Positions 41,770 to 50,023 of a stretch of 53,402 nucleotides of DNA are shown one piece after another; the stretch's first letter is position 1; each line of letters begins with the position of its first letter. This stretch comes from Olsenella uli (lineage in GTDB: Bacteria > Actinomycetota > Coriobacteriia > Coriobacteriales > Atopobiaceae). Position numbers and translations under genes: made by a program. The DNA is taken from positions 1 through 53,402 of the forward strand of contig NZ_JACJKN010000018.1 of assembly GCF_016900775.1 (NCBI RefSeq), written 5' to 3'. The notes under the pieces were generated by a model. That model worked only from the letters and a program-made list of their open reading frames with translations. It did not search any database and was not told where the DNA came from.

Positions 41770-42615
41770 ATGGAAAAGGAACTCACAAGCCAGGGCGAGA
41801 AGGGCCAGGGCGAGAAGAACGACCTTCTCGACAAGGTCGCGTTCTTCGTCTTCATCCTCGCGGTCATCTTCGTCTCCGAGATGATCGGCGCCCAGCGCAT
41901 CTCCCTCGGCAGCCTCGGCATCTCGATCCAGCCGCTCGTCTTTGCCGTCCTCATCGCCATGGTCTTCGGCATCCCGGCCATCCGCAAGGGCGTGCTGACC
42001 CGCATCTACAGCGCCGAGAACATCAAGTACGCCGGCAGCAACCTCATCTTCGTCATGCTGCCGCTCATGGCCCGCTACGGCGCCGACGTGGCGCCCAAGA
42101 TCCAGGAGATCCTCTCCATCGGCTGGGTCTTCCTGCTCCAGAGCGTGGGCAACATCGGCACCGTCCTGCTCGGCCTGCCCATCGCCCTGGCCCTCGGCCT
42201 CGGCCGCGAGGCCATCGGCGCCACGCTCGGCATCGGCCGCGAGGGCGAGCTCACCTACATCTCCGAGAAGTTCGGCCTGAACGGCGGCGAGGGCCGCGGC
42301 ATCCTCTCGATGTATCTCGTGGGCACCATCTTCGGCTCGATCTTCTTCAGCTTCATCCCGCCCGTCTTCGCGGCGCTCGGCTTCAGCCCCGAGGCGCTCG
42401 CCATCGGCTGCGGCCTTGGGTCGGCCTCCATGATGACGGCCGCCTCGACCTCGCTCATGGGCATCTTCCCCGAGGCCGCCGAGACCATCACGTCCTTCTC
42501 GGCCGCCTCGCAGCTCGTCACGAGCTTCATGGGGACCTACGTCATGGTGTTCCTCTCCGTCCCGCTCATGAACTTCATCTTCAAGCGGGTCAAGAAGGAG
42601 CGCGCGATAGACTAG
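41770..42615 (+). CDS. DUF3100 integral membrane protein (candidate nucleoside/nucleobase transporter subunit)
   Basis: A 281-residue protein with about eight hydrophobic segments after a charged N-terminus holding two dispersed-motif units (SQGEKGQGEKND). It fits DUF3100: ISLGSLGISIQPLVFAVLIA, YAGSNLIFVMLPLMARYG, GREGELTYISEKFGLNGGEG, GCGLGSASMMTAASTSL. The function of the family is unknown. Its position between adenine deaminase and nucleoside hydrolase, and translational closeness to a second small membrane protein, make it a good candidate for importing nucleosides or purine bases. AAAGGTG precedes ATG 41770. Confidence 0.82.
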   Translation: MEKELTSQGEKGQGEKNDLLDKVAFFVFILAVIFVSEMIGAQRISLGSLGISIQPLVFAVLIAMVFGIPAIRKGVLTRIYSAENIKYAGSNLIFVMLPLMARYGADVAPKIQEILSIGWVFLLQSVGNIGTVLLGLPIALALGLGREAIGATLGIGREGELTYISEKFGLNGGEGRGILSMYLVGTIFGSIFFSFIPPVFAALGFSPEALAIGCGLGSASMMTAASTSLMGIFPEAAETITSFSAASQLVTSFMGTYVMVFLSVPLMNFIFKRVKKERAID

Positions 42616-42655
42616 CGCGCCCGCCACGACGTCTCCGGATCTAGGAAGGAATCAC

Positions 42656-43132
42656 ATGGAACTCCTCAAGTCCCAGCTCCCCAAGCTCAAGATGCTCCTC
42701 ATCGGGGCCGTGCTCATCCTCTTCACCCAGTTCGTCAAGAGCCTGCGCGACCCGGCCGCCTACTCGGTGACCCCGCAGACCTTCTCGGGCCTCGTGGTGC
42801 TCGTGCTCTTCTCGTTCATCGGCATCCTGGTGGGCGAGCTCGCCAAGAAGTCGGGCGTCAAGATCCTCGCGGACTTCCCCGTCCTCGGCTGGGTCTCGCT
42901 CGCCTCGCTGCTCTTCTGCCTGCTCTCCAACGTCTTCGTGGACGCCATCGGCGGCGTGAGCCTGCTCTCCATCACCACCCCGGTCCTCGCCTACGCGGGC
43001 ATCTCGGTGGCCAACAGCCTGGGCGACCTCACCAAGAACTCCTGGAAGTACCTCATCGTCGCCCTCTTCGTCTTTGTGGGCAGCTACCTGGGCCGCATCC
43101 TCATCGCGCAGCTCGGCGTGGCCATCTCCTAG
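42656..43132 (+). CDS. Small membrane partner of the DUF3100 protein
   Basis: A 158-residue protein with four to five hydrophobic segments (MLLIGAVLILFTQFV, FSGLVVLVLFSFIGILVG, VLGWVSLASLLFCLLSNVF, YLIVALFVFVGSYLGRILIA). It starts 40 bases after the DUF3100 gene with AGGAAGG upstream and ends 9 bases before the hydrolase gene. A large-plus-small membrane pair encoded together suggests a heteromeric or split carrier. No named family assigned. Confidence 0.8.
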   Translation: MELLKSQLPKLKMLLIGAVLILFTQFVKSLRDPAAYSVTPQTFSGLVVLVLFSFIGILVGELAKKSGVKILADFPVLGWVSLASLLFCLLSNVFVDAIGGVSLLSITTPVLAYAGISVANSLGDLTKNSWKYLIVALFVFVGSYLGRILIAQLGVAIS

Positions 43133-43141
43133 GAGGCGCGC

Positions 43142-44086
43142 ATGAAGATCGTCCTGGACCTCGACACCGGCATCGACGACGCGCTGGCCCTCGCCCTCGC
43201 GGTGGGCCGCGCGGACGCCGAGCTCATCGGCATCACCTGCGCCTACGGCAACATAGACGTGGACTCCGCGGCGAGAAACACCCTCGACCTCCTCGCGCTG
43301 CTCGGCGCCGAGGGGGTGCCGGTGGCCCGCGGCTGCGCGGGCCCGCTCTCCGGCGCGCCCTACGAGCGCAAGCGCGGCAGCCTCGTCTTCCACGGCGAGA
43401 ACGGCATCGGCGGCGTGGCGCTGCCGGCCTCCGCGCAGGAGGTGGACGCGCGCCCCGCGGCGGAGTTTCTCGTTGAGGTGGCCCGCGCGCACGGCCCCGA
43501 GCTCGCGATCGTGCCCACGGGGCCCCTCACCAACATCGCGCGCGCCATCGAGCTCGACCCCGCGGCCATGGCGGGCGTGGGCAAGATCGTGCTCATGGGC
43601 GGCGCGCTCGCCGTCCCCGGCAACGTGAGCCCCGTGGCCGAGGCCAACGTCTCCTACGACCCGGAGGCCGCCAACGTGGTCTTTGGGTGCTGCGCGCCCG
43701 TGGTCATGGTGGGACTCGACGTCACGCTGCGCGCCACGCTCTCGCGCGCCGAGACCGAGTCCTGGGCCGCGCTCGGCCCGCGCGGGCAGGCCTACGCCAA
43801 GATCCTCGCGCACTACCTCGACGCCACCGAGATGGTCTCCCCGGGCGCCACCGGCTGCGCGCTGCACGACCCGCTCGCCCTGGCCGTCGCGCTCGACCCG
43901 AGCTACGTGGACGCGCTGCCGTGCGCGGTCACGGCGCGCGTGGACGAGGCGCAGCGCGGCCGCACGGTGCTCGACCAGGCGGCGATGGACGCGGGCGCCC
44001 GCGGCGTCGCCGTGGCGCTCGACGTGGACGCGTCGCGCTTCTCGGCCGACTTCCTCCAGACGATGCGGACCGTTCTGGCGGGCTAG
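43142..44086 (+). CDS. Inosine-uridine-preferring nucleoside hydrolase
   Basis: A 314-residue enzyme of the IUNH fold: KIVLDLDTGIDDALALALA (calcium-binding DxDxxxDD cluster), ITCAYGNIDVDSAARN, FHGENGIGG, VPTGPLTNIARAIELDP, VLMGGALAVPGNVSPVAEAN, and HDPLALAVALDP with the catalytic-site His-Asp. It splits nucleosides to base plus ribose. With ribokinase and adenine deaminase in the same operon the pathway is nucleoside to ribose-5-phosphate plus hypoxanthine. AGGAGGC precedes ATG 43142. Confidence 0.94.
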   Translation: MKIVLDLDTGIDDALALALAVGRADAELIGITCAYGNIDVDSAARNTLDLLALLGAEGVPVARGCAGPLSGAPYERKRGSLVFHGENGIGGVALPASAQEVDARPAAEFLVEVARAHGPELAIVPTGPLTNIARAIELDPAAMAGVGKIVLMGGALAVPGNVSPVAEANVSYDPEAANVVFGCCAPVVMVGLDVTLRATLSRAETESWAALGPRGQAYAKILAHYLDATEMVSPGATGCALHDPLALAVALDPSYVDALPCAVTARVDEAQRGRTVLDQAAMDAGARGVAVALDVDASRFSADFLQTMRTVLAG

Positions 44087-44105
44087 CGTGCGGGGCGAGA
44101 AGGAC

Positions 44106-44564
44106 ATGCGGATCATCGACGGCAACGGCCGGCTCCGGGAGATGCGCGAGCTCGTGCGCGAGTACGTGGCCAACCTCGGCCGCGACCTCACCTTCCAGGG
44201 GATAGAGGCCGAGCTCGCCGACCTGTCCGGCAAGTACGCCCCACCCAGCGGGCGCACCCTCGTGGCCGTGGACGGGTCCGACCGCGTCGTGGGGTGCGTG
44301 GCCTACCACCGGCTCACGGACGTGCGCTGCGAGCTCAAGCGCCTCTACGTGCGTCCCGCGGCGCGCGGCCGCCACGTCGGGCGCGCCCTCGTGACGCGGA
44401 TGCTCGCGGTGGCCCGCGCCGACGGCTTCAAGGAGATGGTGCTCGACACCTTCTCCGACCTCGCCTCGGCCGTCCACCTCTACCACGCGCTCGGCTTCAG
44501 GGAGTGCGAGGCCTACTACGAGAACCCCCTGAGCGGCGCCCTCTACATGCGCCGCGACCTCTAG
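44106..44564 (+). CDS. GNAT-family acetyltransferase
   Basis: A 152-residue GNAT: ELKRLYVRPAARGRHVGRALVTRML is motif A with the acetyl-CoA pyrophosphate loop, followed by MVLDTFSDLASAVHLYHALGFRE (motif B). Substrate unknown. Start is uncertain: ATG 44106 has GAGAAGGA from the dispersed 12-mer (44094-44105) as a close ribosome-binding site, while an in-frame GTG at 44088 would add VRGEKD. It closes the purine operon and is followed by a strong terminator; its role there is unclear. Confidence 0.85.
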   Translation: MRIIDGNGRLREMRELVREYVANLGRDLTFQGIEAELADLSGKYAPPSGRTLVAVDGSDRVVGCVAYHRLTDVRCELKRLYVRPAARGRHVGRALVTRMLAVARADGFKEMVLDTFSDLASAVHLYHALGFRECEAYYENPLSGALYMRRDL

Positions 44565-44629
44565 CCCGGCGCCGGGCCCGCGATGCCGGGGCTGCGATGC
44601 CAGGACTGCGCCGCCGGGCCCACGACGAC

Positions 44630-44700
44630 AGAGTGACGGTTTTTGGACGAAAGACCGCCTTTTGGAGGCCCCGTTCGTCCAAAACCCGTCACTCTCTTTT
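44630..44700 (+). terminator. Strong terminator of the purine operon
   Basis: AGAGTGACGGTTTTTGGACG.. (44630-44651) pairs with 44674-44695 (22 bases, one mismatch), loop 22 bases, followed by CTTTTTAT. The long arms are more than a terminator needs and resemble a palindromic insertion. Confidence 0.8.
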
Positions 44701-44756
44701 TATCGCCCCGAGGCGGGCGCGCCCTGCCGCCGGGGGCACGACGAGAGGAGAAACCC

Positions 44757-45185
44757 ATGTACGGACTCAAGAGCGAGGCGTGCTTCGACTCCGCCCACTT
44801 CCTCGCGGACTACTACGGCAAGTGCGAGAACCTCCACGGGCACCGCTGGCGCGTCGTGGCGTACCTCAGCGCGCCCGAGCTGGGCGGCGCGGGGACCGAG
44901 CGCGACATGGTCATGGACTTCGGCGCCTTCAAGCGCGCCCTGCGCGAGCTCGCCGAGGAGTTCGACCACACCTTCCTCGTTGAGGAGGGGACGCTCGGCC
45001 CGGCCACGATCGAGGCGCTCGAGGGCGAGGGCTTCTCGCTCAAGCTGCTGCCCTTCCGCACCACGGCCGAGAACCTCGCCCGGCACTTCTGCGAGCGCCT
45101 GTGCGAGCGCGGCCTTCCGTGCGCGCAGGTGGACGTCTACGAGACGCCGCTCAATTGCGCCACATATGTCCGGGACGGGGCGTAG
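44757..45185 (+). CDS. queD: 6-carboxytetrahydropterin synthase QueD family
   Basis: A 142-residue PTPS/QueD protein: ACFDSAHFLADYYGKCENLHGHRWRV contains the zinc histidines and catalytic cysteine, MDFGAFKRALRELAEEFDHTFL and ENLARHFCERL follow. QueD makes the precursor of queuosine/7-deazaguanine. No queC, queE or queF neighbour is visible, so the pathway genes lie elsewhere. GAGGAGAAACCC precedes ATG 44757. Confidence 0.9.
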   Translation: MYGLKSEACFDSAHFLADYYGKCENLHGHRWRVVAYLSAPELGGAGTERDMVMDFGAFKRALRELAEEFDHTFLVEEGTLGPATIEALEGEGFSLKLLPFRTTAENLARHFCERLCERGLPCAQVDVYETPLNCATYVRDGA

Positions 45186-45194
45186 GATTCATCC

Positions 45195-45200
45195 TATACT
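45195..45200 (+). promoter_or_regulatory. -10 box of the GH5-like gene
   Basis: TATACT, 62 bases before the start codon, just after the queD stop. No clear -35. Confidence 0.45.
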
Positions 45201-45262
45201 CAGGGAAGGGGGATGCGGAAAGGGCGATGCGGCCCCGCGGCCGCGGGAGGCGAAGGTGTGAC

Positions 45263-46306
45263 ATGGGCAATCGTTCCCTGCACGGGGTCAACCTCACCGG
45301 ATGGCTGACGCTCGAGTCGTGGGTCACCCCCGAGCTCTTCGCCGGCGCCGGCGCGCTGGACGAGGAGTCGCTCGCCGCGACCCTGGGGGAGCGGCGCTAC
45401 GCCGACTGCGTCCGCGCCCACCGGCGCGAGTTCGTGACGCGCGACGACTTCGCCAAGATCGCCTCGCGCGGGTTCAACGCGGTGCGCCTGCCCGTCCCCT
45501 GGTACGTCTACGGGGACGAGGGCCCCGAGCCCGGGCCGTACGTCGGCTGCATCGAGCTCGTCGACCAGGCGCTCGACTGGGCGGAGGAGATCGGCCTCAA
45601 GGTGATCTTCGCGCTGGCGATAAACCCGGGCGCGCCCCACACGGACAACGGCACCTCTCCTGACAACGCGGACTGCCACGTCACGCGCGAGGAGACGCTC
45701 GACGTGGTCTTTGCCCTCTCCAAGCGCTACGCCTCGCGCGTGGGCTTCTTCGGGATCGAGCTCGCCGACGACCCGGTGGTCCAGGTCCGCCACGGTCTCA
45801 TGCTCTCCGACGGCGTGCCCATACACCGCCTGCGCAACTACTACCGCGAGGCCTACGAGCTCGTGCGCAGCGCCGCGGGGGAGGACCCCGTGGTCATCAT
45901 GCCCGACGCGGCCTTGCCCAGCGGCTGGAGCCGCTTCATGGCGCAGCGCCACTACAAGAACGTCTGGCTCGACTGCCATCTCGACCGGCCGAACGTCCAC
46001 GTTGACGTCTCCGGCCCCTCCGGCGTGCGCCGTCTCGTGGCCGCGCTCGAGCGCCGCGTCCGCGACGTCCGCCGCTCCGGCATGCCGGTCATGGTGGGCA
46101 AGTGGTCCTCGTCGCTGCCGATCGCGGACTCCCAGATGACGCCCGAGGGCCGCATCGCGCTCGAGCGCGTCTACACCTCGGAGCAGATCGGGGCGTATGA
46201 GAAGTGCCCCGCCTGGTTCTTCAACACCTGGAAGACCTCCGGCAAGCTCGCGAGCTGGGACGCCCGGGTGGCGCTCGCCACCTTCGAGCGCGGGATGATC
46301 GTCTGA
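45263..46306 (+). CDS. GH5-like protein with both catalytic glutamates replaced
   Basis: A 347-residue TIM-barrel protein related to GH5 exo-1,3-glucanases: HGVNLTGWLTLESWVTP, FAKIASRGFNAVRLPVPWY, VDQALDWAEEIGLKVIFAL, VWLDCHLD, and AWFFNTWKTSGKLASWD at the end. The acid/base motif, normally ELxNEP, reads GIELADDP (Asp170 in place of Glu), and the nucleophile motif, normally GEWS, reads VGKWSSSLP (Lys280 in place of Glu). Retaining glycosidase activity is therefore unlikely; a carbohydrate-binding or regulatory role is possible. No signal peptide, so cytoplasmic. ATG 45263; its TGA overlaps the rsmI start. Confidence 0.82.
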   Translation: MGNRSLHGVNLTGWLTLESWVTPELFAGAGALDEESLAATLGERRYADCVRAHRREFVTRDDFAKIASRGFNAVRLPVPWYVYGDEGPEPGPYVGCIELVDQALDWAEEIGLKVIFALAINPGAPHTDNGTSPDNADCHVTREETLDVVFALSKRYASRVGFFGIELADDPVVQVRHGLMLSDGVPIHRLRNYYREAYELVRSAAGEDPVVIMPDAALPSGWSRFMAQRHYKNVWLDCHLDRPNVHVDVSGPSGVRRLVAALERRVRDVRRSGMPVMVGKWSSSLPIADSQMTPEGRIALERVYTSEQIGAYEKCPAWFFNTWKTSGKLASWDARVALATFERGMIV

Positions 46307-47160
46307 TGGCGGGAGTCCTGAGCGTCGTCGGCACCCCCATCGGCAACCTCGAGGACGCCTCGCCGCGCGTGCGGCGGGTCCTCGGCGAGGCCGACGCGGT
46401 CCTGTGCGAGGACACGCGCGTGACGGGCCGGCTCATGAGCGCCTTCGGGCTCTCCGCGCGCCTCGAGCGCTGCGACGAGAACGTCATGGAGGCCCGGGCT
46501 GCGGGCGTGCTCGAGCGCGTGGCGGCCGGCGAGCGCGTGGCCTTCGTCTCGGACGCCGGCATGCCGGGCGTGTCCGACCCGGGGCAGCGCCTCGTGGACG
46601 CCGCGCTCGACGCGGGGCTGCCCGTGGAGGTGATCCCGGGGCCGAGCGCCGTGACCTGCGCGCTCGTGGCGTCGGGCCTCGCGAGCGAGCACTTCTTCTT
46701 CGAGGGGTTCCTGCCGCGGAAGCGCGGCGCGCAGCTCGCGCGCCTGGCGGAGCTGGCGCCCATCCCCGGCACGCTCGTCATCTACGAGTCCCCCCGCCGC
46801 GTGGCCGAGACCCTCGCCAACGTCGCCGAGGTCTTCCCCGGGCGGCGCGTGGCGCTCGTGCGCGAGCTCACCAAGCTCCACGAGGAGGTCGTGCGCGGAG
46901 AGGCGGCGGAGCTCGCCGCGGCGGTGGCCGCCCGGGACGAGGTCCGCGGCGAGTGCGTCATCGTGATCGCGGCGCCCGGGGCCGAGGAGCTCGAGGCGCG
47001 CCGCGCGGCCGCCGCGGGGCCGGGGAGGAGCCTCGAGGAGGAGATCGCCGCCGGGCTCGCCGCGGGTGAGCCCAAGAGCGCGCTCGCCAAGCGGCTCGCC
47101 AGGTCCTTCTCGCTTTCGCGCGCCGAGGCCTACGACGCCGTGGTGGCCGCCGCGCGCTAG
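46306..47160 (+). CDS. rsmI: 16S rRNA (cytidine-1402-2'-O)-methyltransferase RsmI
   Basis: A 284-residue tetrapyrrole-methylase-fold enzyme: LSVVGTPIGNLEDASPRVRR, VLCEDTRVTGRLM, AFVSDAGMPGVSDPGQRLV, VIPGPSAVTCALVASGL, EHFFFEGFLPRKRGAQ and TLVIYESPRRVAETL. It uses SAM to 2'-O-methylate C1402 in 16S rRNA. ATG 46306 overlaps the GH5-like stop (TGATG), so the two are cotranscribed. C-terminus ends in an HTH-like helix KSALAKRLARSFSLSRAEAY, usual for the family. Confidence 0.95.
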   Translation: MAGVLSVVGTPIGNLEDASPRVRRVLGEADAVLCEDTRVTGRLMSAFGLSARLERCDENVMEARAAGVLERVAAGERVAFVSDAGMPGVSDPGQRLVDAALDAGLPVEVIPGPSAVTCALVASGLASEHFFFEGFLPRKRGAQLARLAELAPIPGTLVIYESPRRVAETLANVAEVFPGRRVALVRELTKLHEEVVRGEAAELAAAVAARDEVRGECVIVIAAPGAEELEARRAAAAGPGRSLEEEIAAGLAAGEPKSALAKRLARSFSLSRAEAYDAVVAAAR

Positions 47161-47278
47161 GGCGGCTCGCGCCCGGCGTCCCCGCCGAGCCTCTGCCCGC
47201 CATAAACTCCCTCCGATTGGGTGTCTGCCCTCTCCCGCGCCGTGCCGCCTGCCCCTCCGGGCAGAAACCCCGGGCGAC

Positions 47279-47402
47279 TGGGTGGCATGTTTGATGCCCG
47301 GCGCCCTCCCGTCGAGGAAATCGGCCTAAAACGCCACGTTCTTCTCGCCATTGGGTGGCATGTTTGATGCAGGTGGGGGATCGGCATCAAACATGCCACC
47401 CA
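47279..47402. repeat. Three copies of TGGGTGGCATGTTTGATGC in a 386-base gap
   Basis: Direct copies at 47279-47297 and 47352-47370 and an inverted copy at 47384-47402; the last two form a perfect 19-base hairpin with a 13-base loop. The dispersed 12-mer sits at 47338 just before the second copy and again at 47472. A decayed form lies at 27202-27340. The rest of the gap 47161-47546 has a GGGCAG hairpin near 47250-47265 and no gene. Confidence 0.82.
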
Positions 47403-47501
47403 GTCGCAGGGGGTTCTTGCGGACCTGCGGGCTCTTGCGGGGCAGCGGGTTCGTGCGGGCCCGGGGCACGCGGCGAGAAGGACGCGCGGGCCGGCAAAGA
47501 G

Positions 47502-47507
47502 TACAAT
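47502..47507 (+). promoter_or_regulatory. -10 box of metG
   Basis: TACAAT, 40 bases before the metG start. No recognisable -35; no T-box leader is seen. Confidence 0.5.
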
Positions 47508-47546
47508 CGACTCCGCATGCCAACGTCCGTCATGAGGAGTCGTCAC

Positions 47547-49157
47547 ATGGCAGAGAAGCCGTCCTACTTCGTCACCACCCCCATCTACTACGTCAACGCC
47601 GCCCCGCACCTGGGGACCGCCTACTGCACGCTGCTCGCGGACGTCCAGGCGCGCTTCCGTCGCGCGGCAGGTTACGACGTCAAGTTCCTGACCGGCATGG
47701 ACGAGCACGGCGAGAAGGTCGCGGAGGCCGCCGCCGAGCACGGCATGACCCCGCAGGAGTGGTGCGACTCCCAGGCCCCGCTCTTCCAGGACCTCTGGCG
47801 CGAGCTCGAGGTCTCCAACGACGACTTCATCCGCACCACCGAGCCCCGCCAGCACCACGCGGTCCAGTACCTGTGGGACCGCATGCTCGAGAGCGGCTAC
47901 CTCTACAAGGGCTCCTACGACGGCTGGTACTGCGTCCCGGAGGAGACCTACTTCACCGAGACCCAGGTCGAGAAGGCAGACGAGGAGCGCGGCACCAAGG
48001 GGCAGCACCTCTGCCCGGACTGCGGCCGGCCGCTCGAGCGCGTCCAGGAGGAGTCCTACTTCTTCAAGCTCTCCGCCTTCCAGGACCGCCTCCTGGCGCT
48101 CTACGACGAGCACCCCGACTTCGTCCAGCCCGACTTCCGCATGAACGAGGTGCGCTCCTTCGTGGAGGGCGGCCTCACGGACACCTCGGTCTCCCGCACG
48201 ACCTTCGACTGGGGCATCAAGGTGCCCTTTGACGACAAGCACGTCACCTACGTGTGGTTTGACGCCCTGCTCAACTACATGACCGCCGTGGGCTACAGCC
48301 TGGACGACCCCGCCTCCGCGGCCGAGCTCGCGCGCCGCTGGCCCGCCCAGTGCCACCTCATCGGCAAGGACATCATCCGCTTCCACTGCATCCTCTGGCC
48401 CGCCATGCTCATGGCCATCGACGAGGCCCTGCCCGAGCACGTCTTCGTGCACGGCTTCCTCACGGTGCGCAACCCCGAGACCGGCCAGGCCGAGAAGATG
48501 TCCAAGTCCCGCGGCAACGCGATCGCCCCGCGCGACGTCATCGAGCTTTTGGGCGTGGAGGGCTACCGCTACTACTTCATGACCGACGTCATCCACGGCG
48601 AGGACTCCGCCATCTCCTTCGAGCGCATGGAGCAGGTCTACAACGCCGACCTGGCCAACAGCTGGGGCAACCTCGTGAGCCGCGCGCTCAACATGAGCGC
48701 CAAGTACTTCGACGGCAAGACGCCCGCGCTCGCCGACGGCTGGGCCGAGAAGGACGGCGCGCTCAAGGGCGTTGCCGAGGGCATCTACGAGCGCTACGCG
48801 AGCCGCATGGAGGTCTTCGACTACGTGGGCGCCAAGGACCAGGTGATGGAGCTCGTCCACGCCGCCAACCACTACATCGAGGACTCCGCGCCCTGGGCCG
48901 TGGCCAAGGACCCGGAGCGCGCCGGCGAGCTCGCGGACATCATCTCGAGCCTGCTCGAGTCCATCCGCATCAGCGCGCACCTGCTCGCCCCCTTCATGCC
49001 CGAGACCTCGGCCGAGGTCCTGCGCCGCATGTCGCTCGAGGGCGAGGTCGCCACGGACGACCTCGCCGCCGCCTGCGCGTGGGGCGGCCTTGCGGGCGGC
49101 GTGCCCGTGACCAAGGGCGACGCGCTCTTCCCGCGCCTGGACACCAAGAAGAAGTAG
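47547..49157 (+). CDS. metG: Methionyl-tRNA synthetase
   Basis: A 536-residue class I synthetase: FVTTPIYYVNAAPHLGTAYCTL (HIGH as HLGT), MDEHGEKVAEAA, the connective peptide with a single CPDC knuckle, VTYVWFDALLNYMTAVG, FLTVRNPETGQAEKMSKSRGN (KMSKS) and the anticodon domain with WAVAKDPERAGELADII. It lacks the C-terminal tRNA-binding EMAP-like domain found in some homologues. ATG 47547 has GAGGAG 9 bases upstream; ATG 47532 is possible. rsmI-metG-rsmA-tatD is a common neighbourhood. Confidence 0.96.
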   Translation: MAEKPSYFVTTPIYYVNAAPHLGTAYCTLLADVQARFRRAAGYDVKFLTGMDEHGEKVAEAAAEHGMTPQEWCDSQAPLFQDLWRELEVSNDDFIRTTEPRQHHAVQYLWDRMLESGYLYKGSYDGWYCVPEETYFTETQVEKADEERGTKGQHLCPDCGRPLERVQEESYFFKLSAFQDRLLALYDEHPDFVQPDFRMNEVRSFVEGGLTDTSVSRTTFDWGIKVPFDDKHVTYVWFDALLNYMTAVGYSLDDPASAAELARRWPAQCHLIGKDIIRFHCILWPAMLMAIDEALPEHVFVHGFLTVRNPETGQAEKMSKSRGNAIAPRDVIELLGVEGYRYYFMTDVIHGEDSAISFERMEQVYNADLANSWGNLVSRALNMSAKYFDGKTPALADGWAEKDGALKGVAEGIYERYASRMEVFDYVGAKDQVMELVHAANHYIEDSAPWAVAKDPERAGELADIISSLLESIRISAHLLAPFMPETSAEVLRRMSLEGEVATDDLAAACAWGGLAGGVPVTKGDALFPRLDTKKK

Positions 49158-49163
49158 GCGAGC

Positions 49164-50021
49164 GTGACCGGTTCTCCTCTCGCACATCCCGGCGCCACGC
49201 GCGCCCTGCTCGAGGCGTACGGCCTTGCGACCAAGCACAGCCTGGGCCAGAACTTCCTGGTGAGCAACCACGTGATCGAGAAGATCATGGGGCTGGCGGA
49301 GCTTGGGCGAGAAGACTGCGTGCTCGAGGTGGGCCCCGGCATCGGCACGCTCACGCTGGCGCTGCTCGCCGGGGCCGGGCGCGTGGTCTCCGTCGAGATG
49401 GACCGCGAGCTCGAGCCCGTGCTCTCCGCGCACGCCGCGGCGCACCCGAACTTCTCGTTCATCATGGGCGACGCGCTGCGCGTGACGCCGGGGGAGATCG
49501 CGGAGGCGGCAGGCGGCGAGCCCGACGTCCTTGTCGCCAACCTGCCCTACAACGTGGCGGCCACGGTGATCCTGCGTTACCTGCAGGAGGTGCCGAGCCT
49601 GCGCCGCCTGGTGGTGATGGTGCAGGCCGAGGTGGCCGACCGCATCTGCGCGGCGTCCGGCAGCCGCACCTACGGCGCCTACACGGCCAAGCTCGCGCTG
49701 CTCGCCCAGGTGACCGGGCGCTTTGAGGTGGGTCCGGGCAACTTCATGCCGCCCCCGCACGTGGACTCCGCCGTCGTGCGCATCGACCGCGCGCCGCTCG
49801 TGGACGCCGCGCGCGCGACGGAGGTGTCCGCCGTGATCGACGCCGCGTTCGCGCAGCGCCGCAAGACCATCCGCAACTCCATGTCCGCCTCCGGCTTCGA
49901 CAAGGCGGCCCTCGACGCCGCCTTCGCCGCGTGCGGGATCGCGCCCACGCGCCGGGCCGAGACCCTCGCGCCGGAGGACTTCGTCCTTCTCGCCTCAGCA
50001 CTCTCCCGACGTCAGGAGTAA
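49164..50021 (+). CDS. rsmA: 16S rRNA dimethyladenosine transferase RsmA
   Basis: A 285-residue KsgA: KHSLGQNFLVSNHVIEKIM, SAM-binding VLEVGPGIGTLTLALL, VVSVEMDRELEPVL, the catalytic VANLPYNVAATVILRYL (NLPY), MVQAEVADRI and VDSAVVRIDR. It dimethylates A1518 and A1519 of 16S rRNA. GTG 49164 begins 6 bases after metG. Near its end the dispersed 12-mer is read as Val-Leu-Leu-Ala (49983). Confidence 0.95.
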   Translation: MTGSPLAHPGATRALLEAYGLATKHSLGQNFLVSNHVIEKIMGLAELGREDCVLEVGPGIGTLTLALLAGAGRVVSVEMDRELEPVLSAHAAAHPNFSFIMGDALRVTPGEIAEAAGGEPDVLVANLPYNVAATVILRYLQEVPSLRRLVVMVQAEVADRICAASGSRTYGAYTAKLALLAQVTGRFEVGPGNFMPPPHVDSAVVRIDRAPLVDAARATEVSAVIDAAFAQRRKTIRNSMSASGFDKAALDAAFAACGIAPTRRAETLAPEDFVLLASALSRRQE

Positions 50022-50023
50022 CC

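Noticed and set aside
47279-47402. CRISPR-like array
   Set aside because: Only three repeat copies, one inverted, with unequal spacing and no cas genes.
47161-47546. Possible T-box leader for metG
   Set aside because: No specifier loop or T-box sequence (AGGGTGGNACCGCG-like) is present; the GGTGGCA strings belong to the repeat family.
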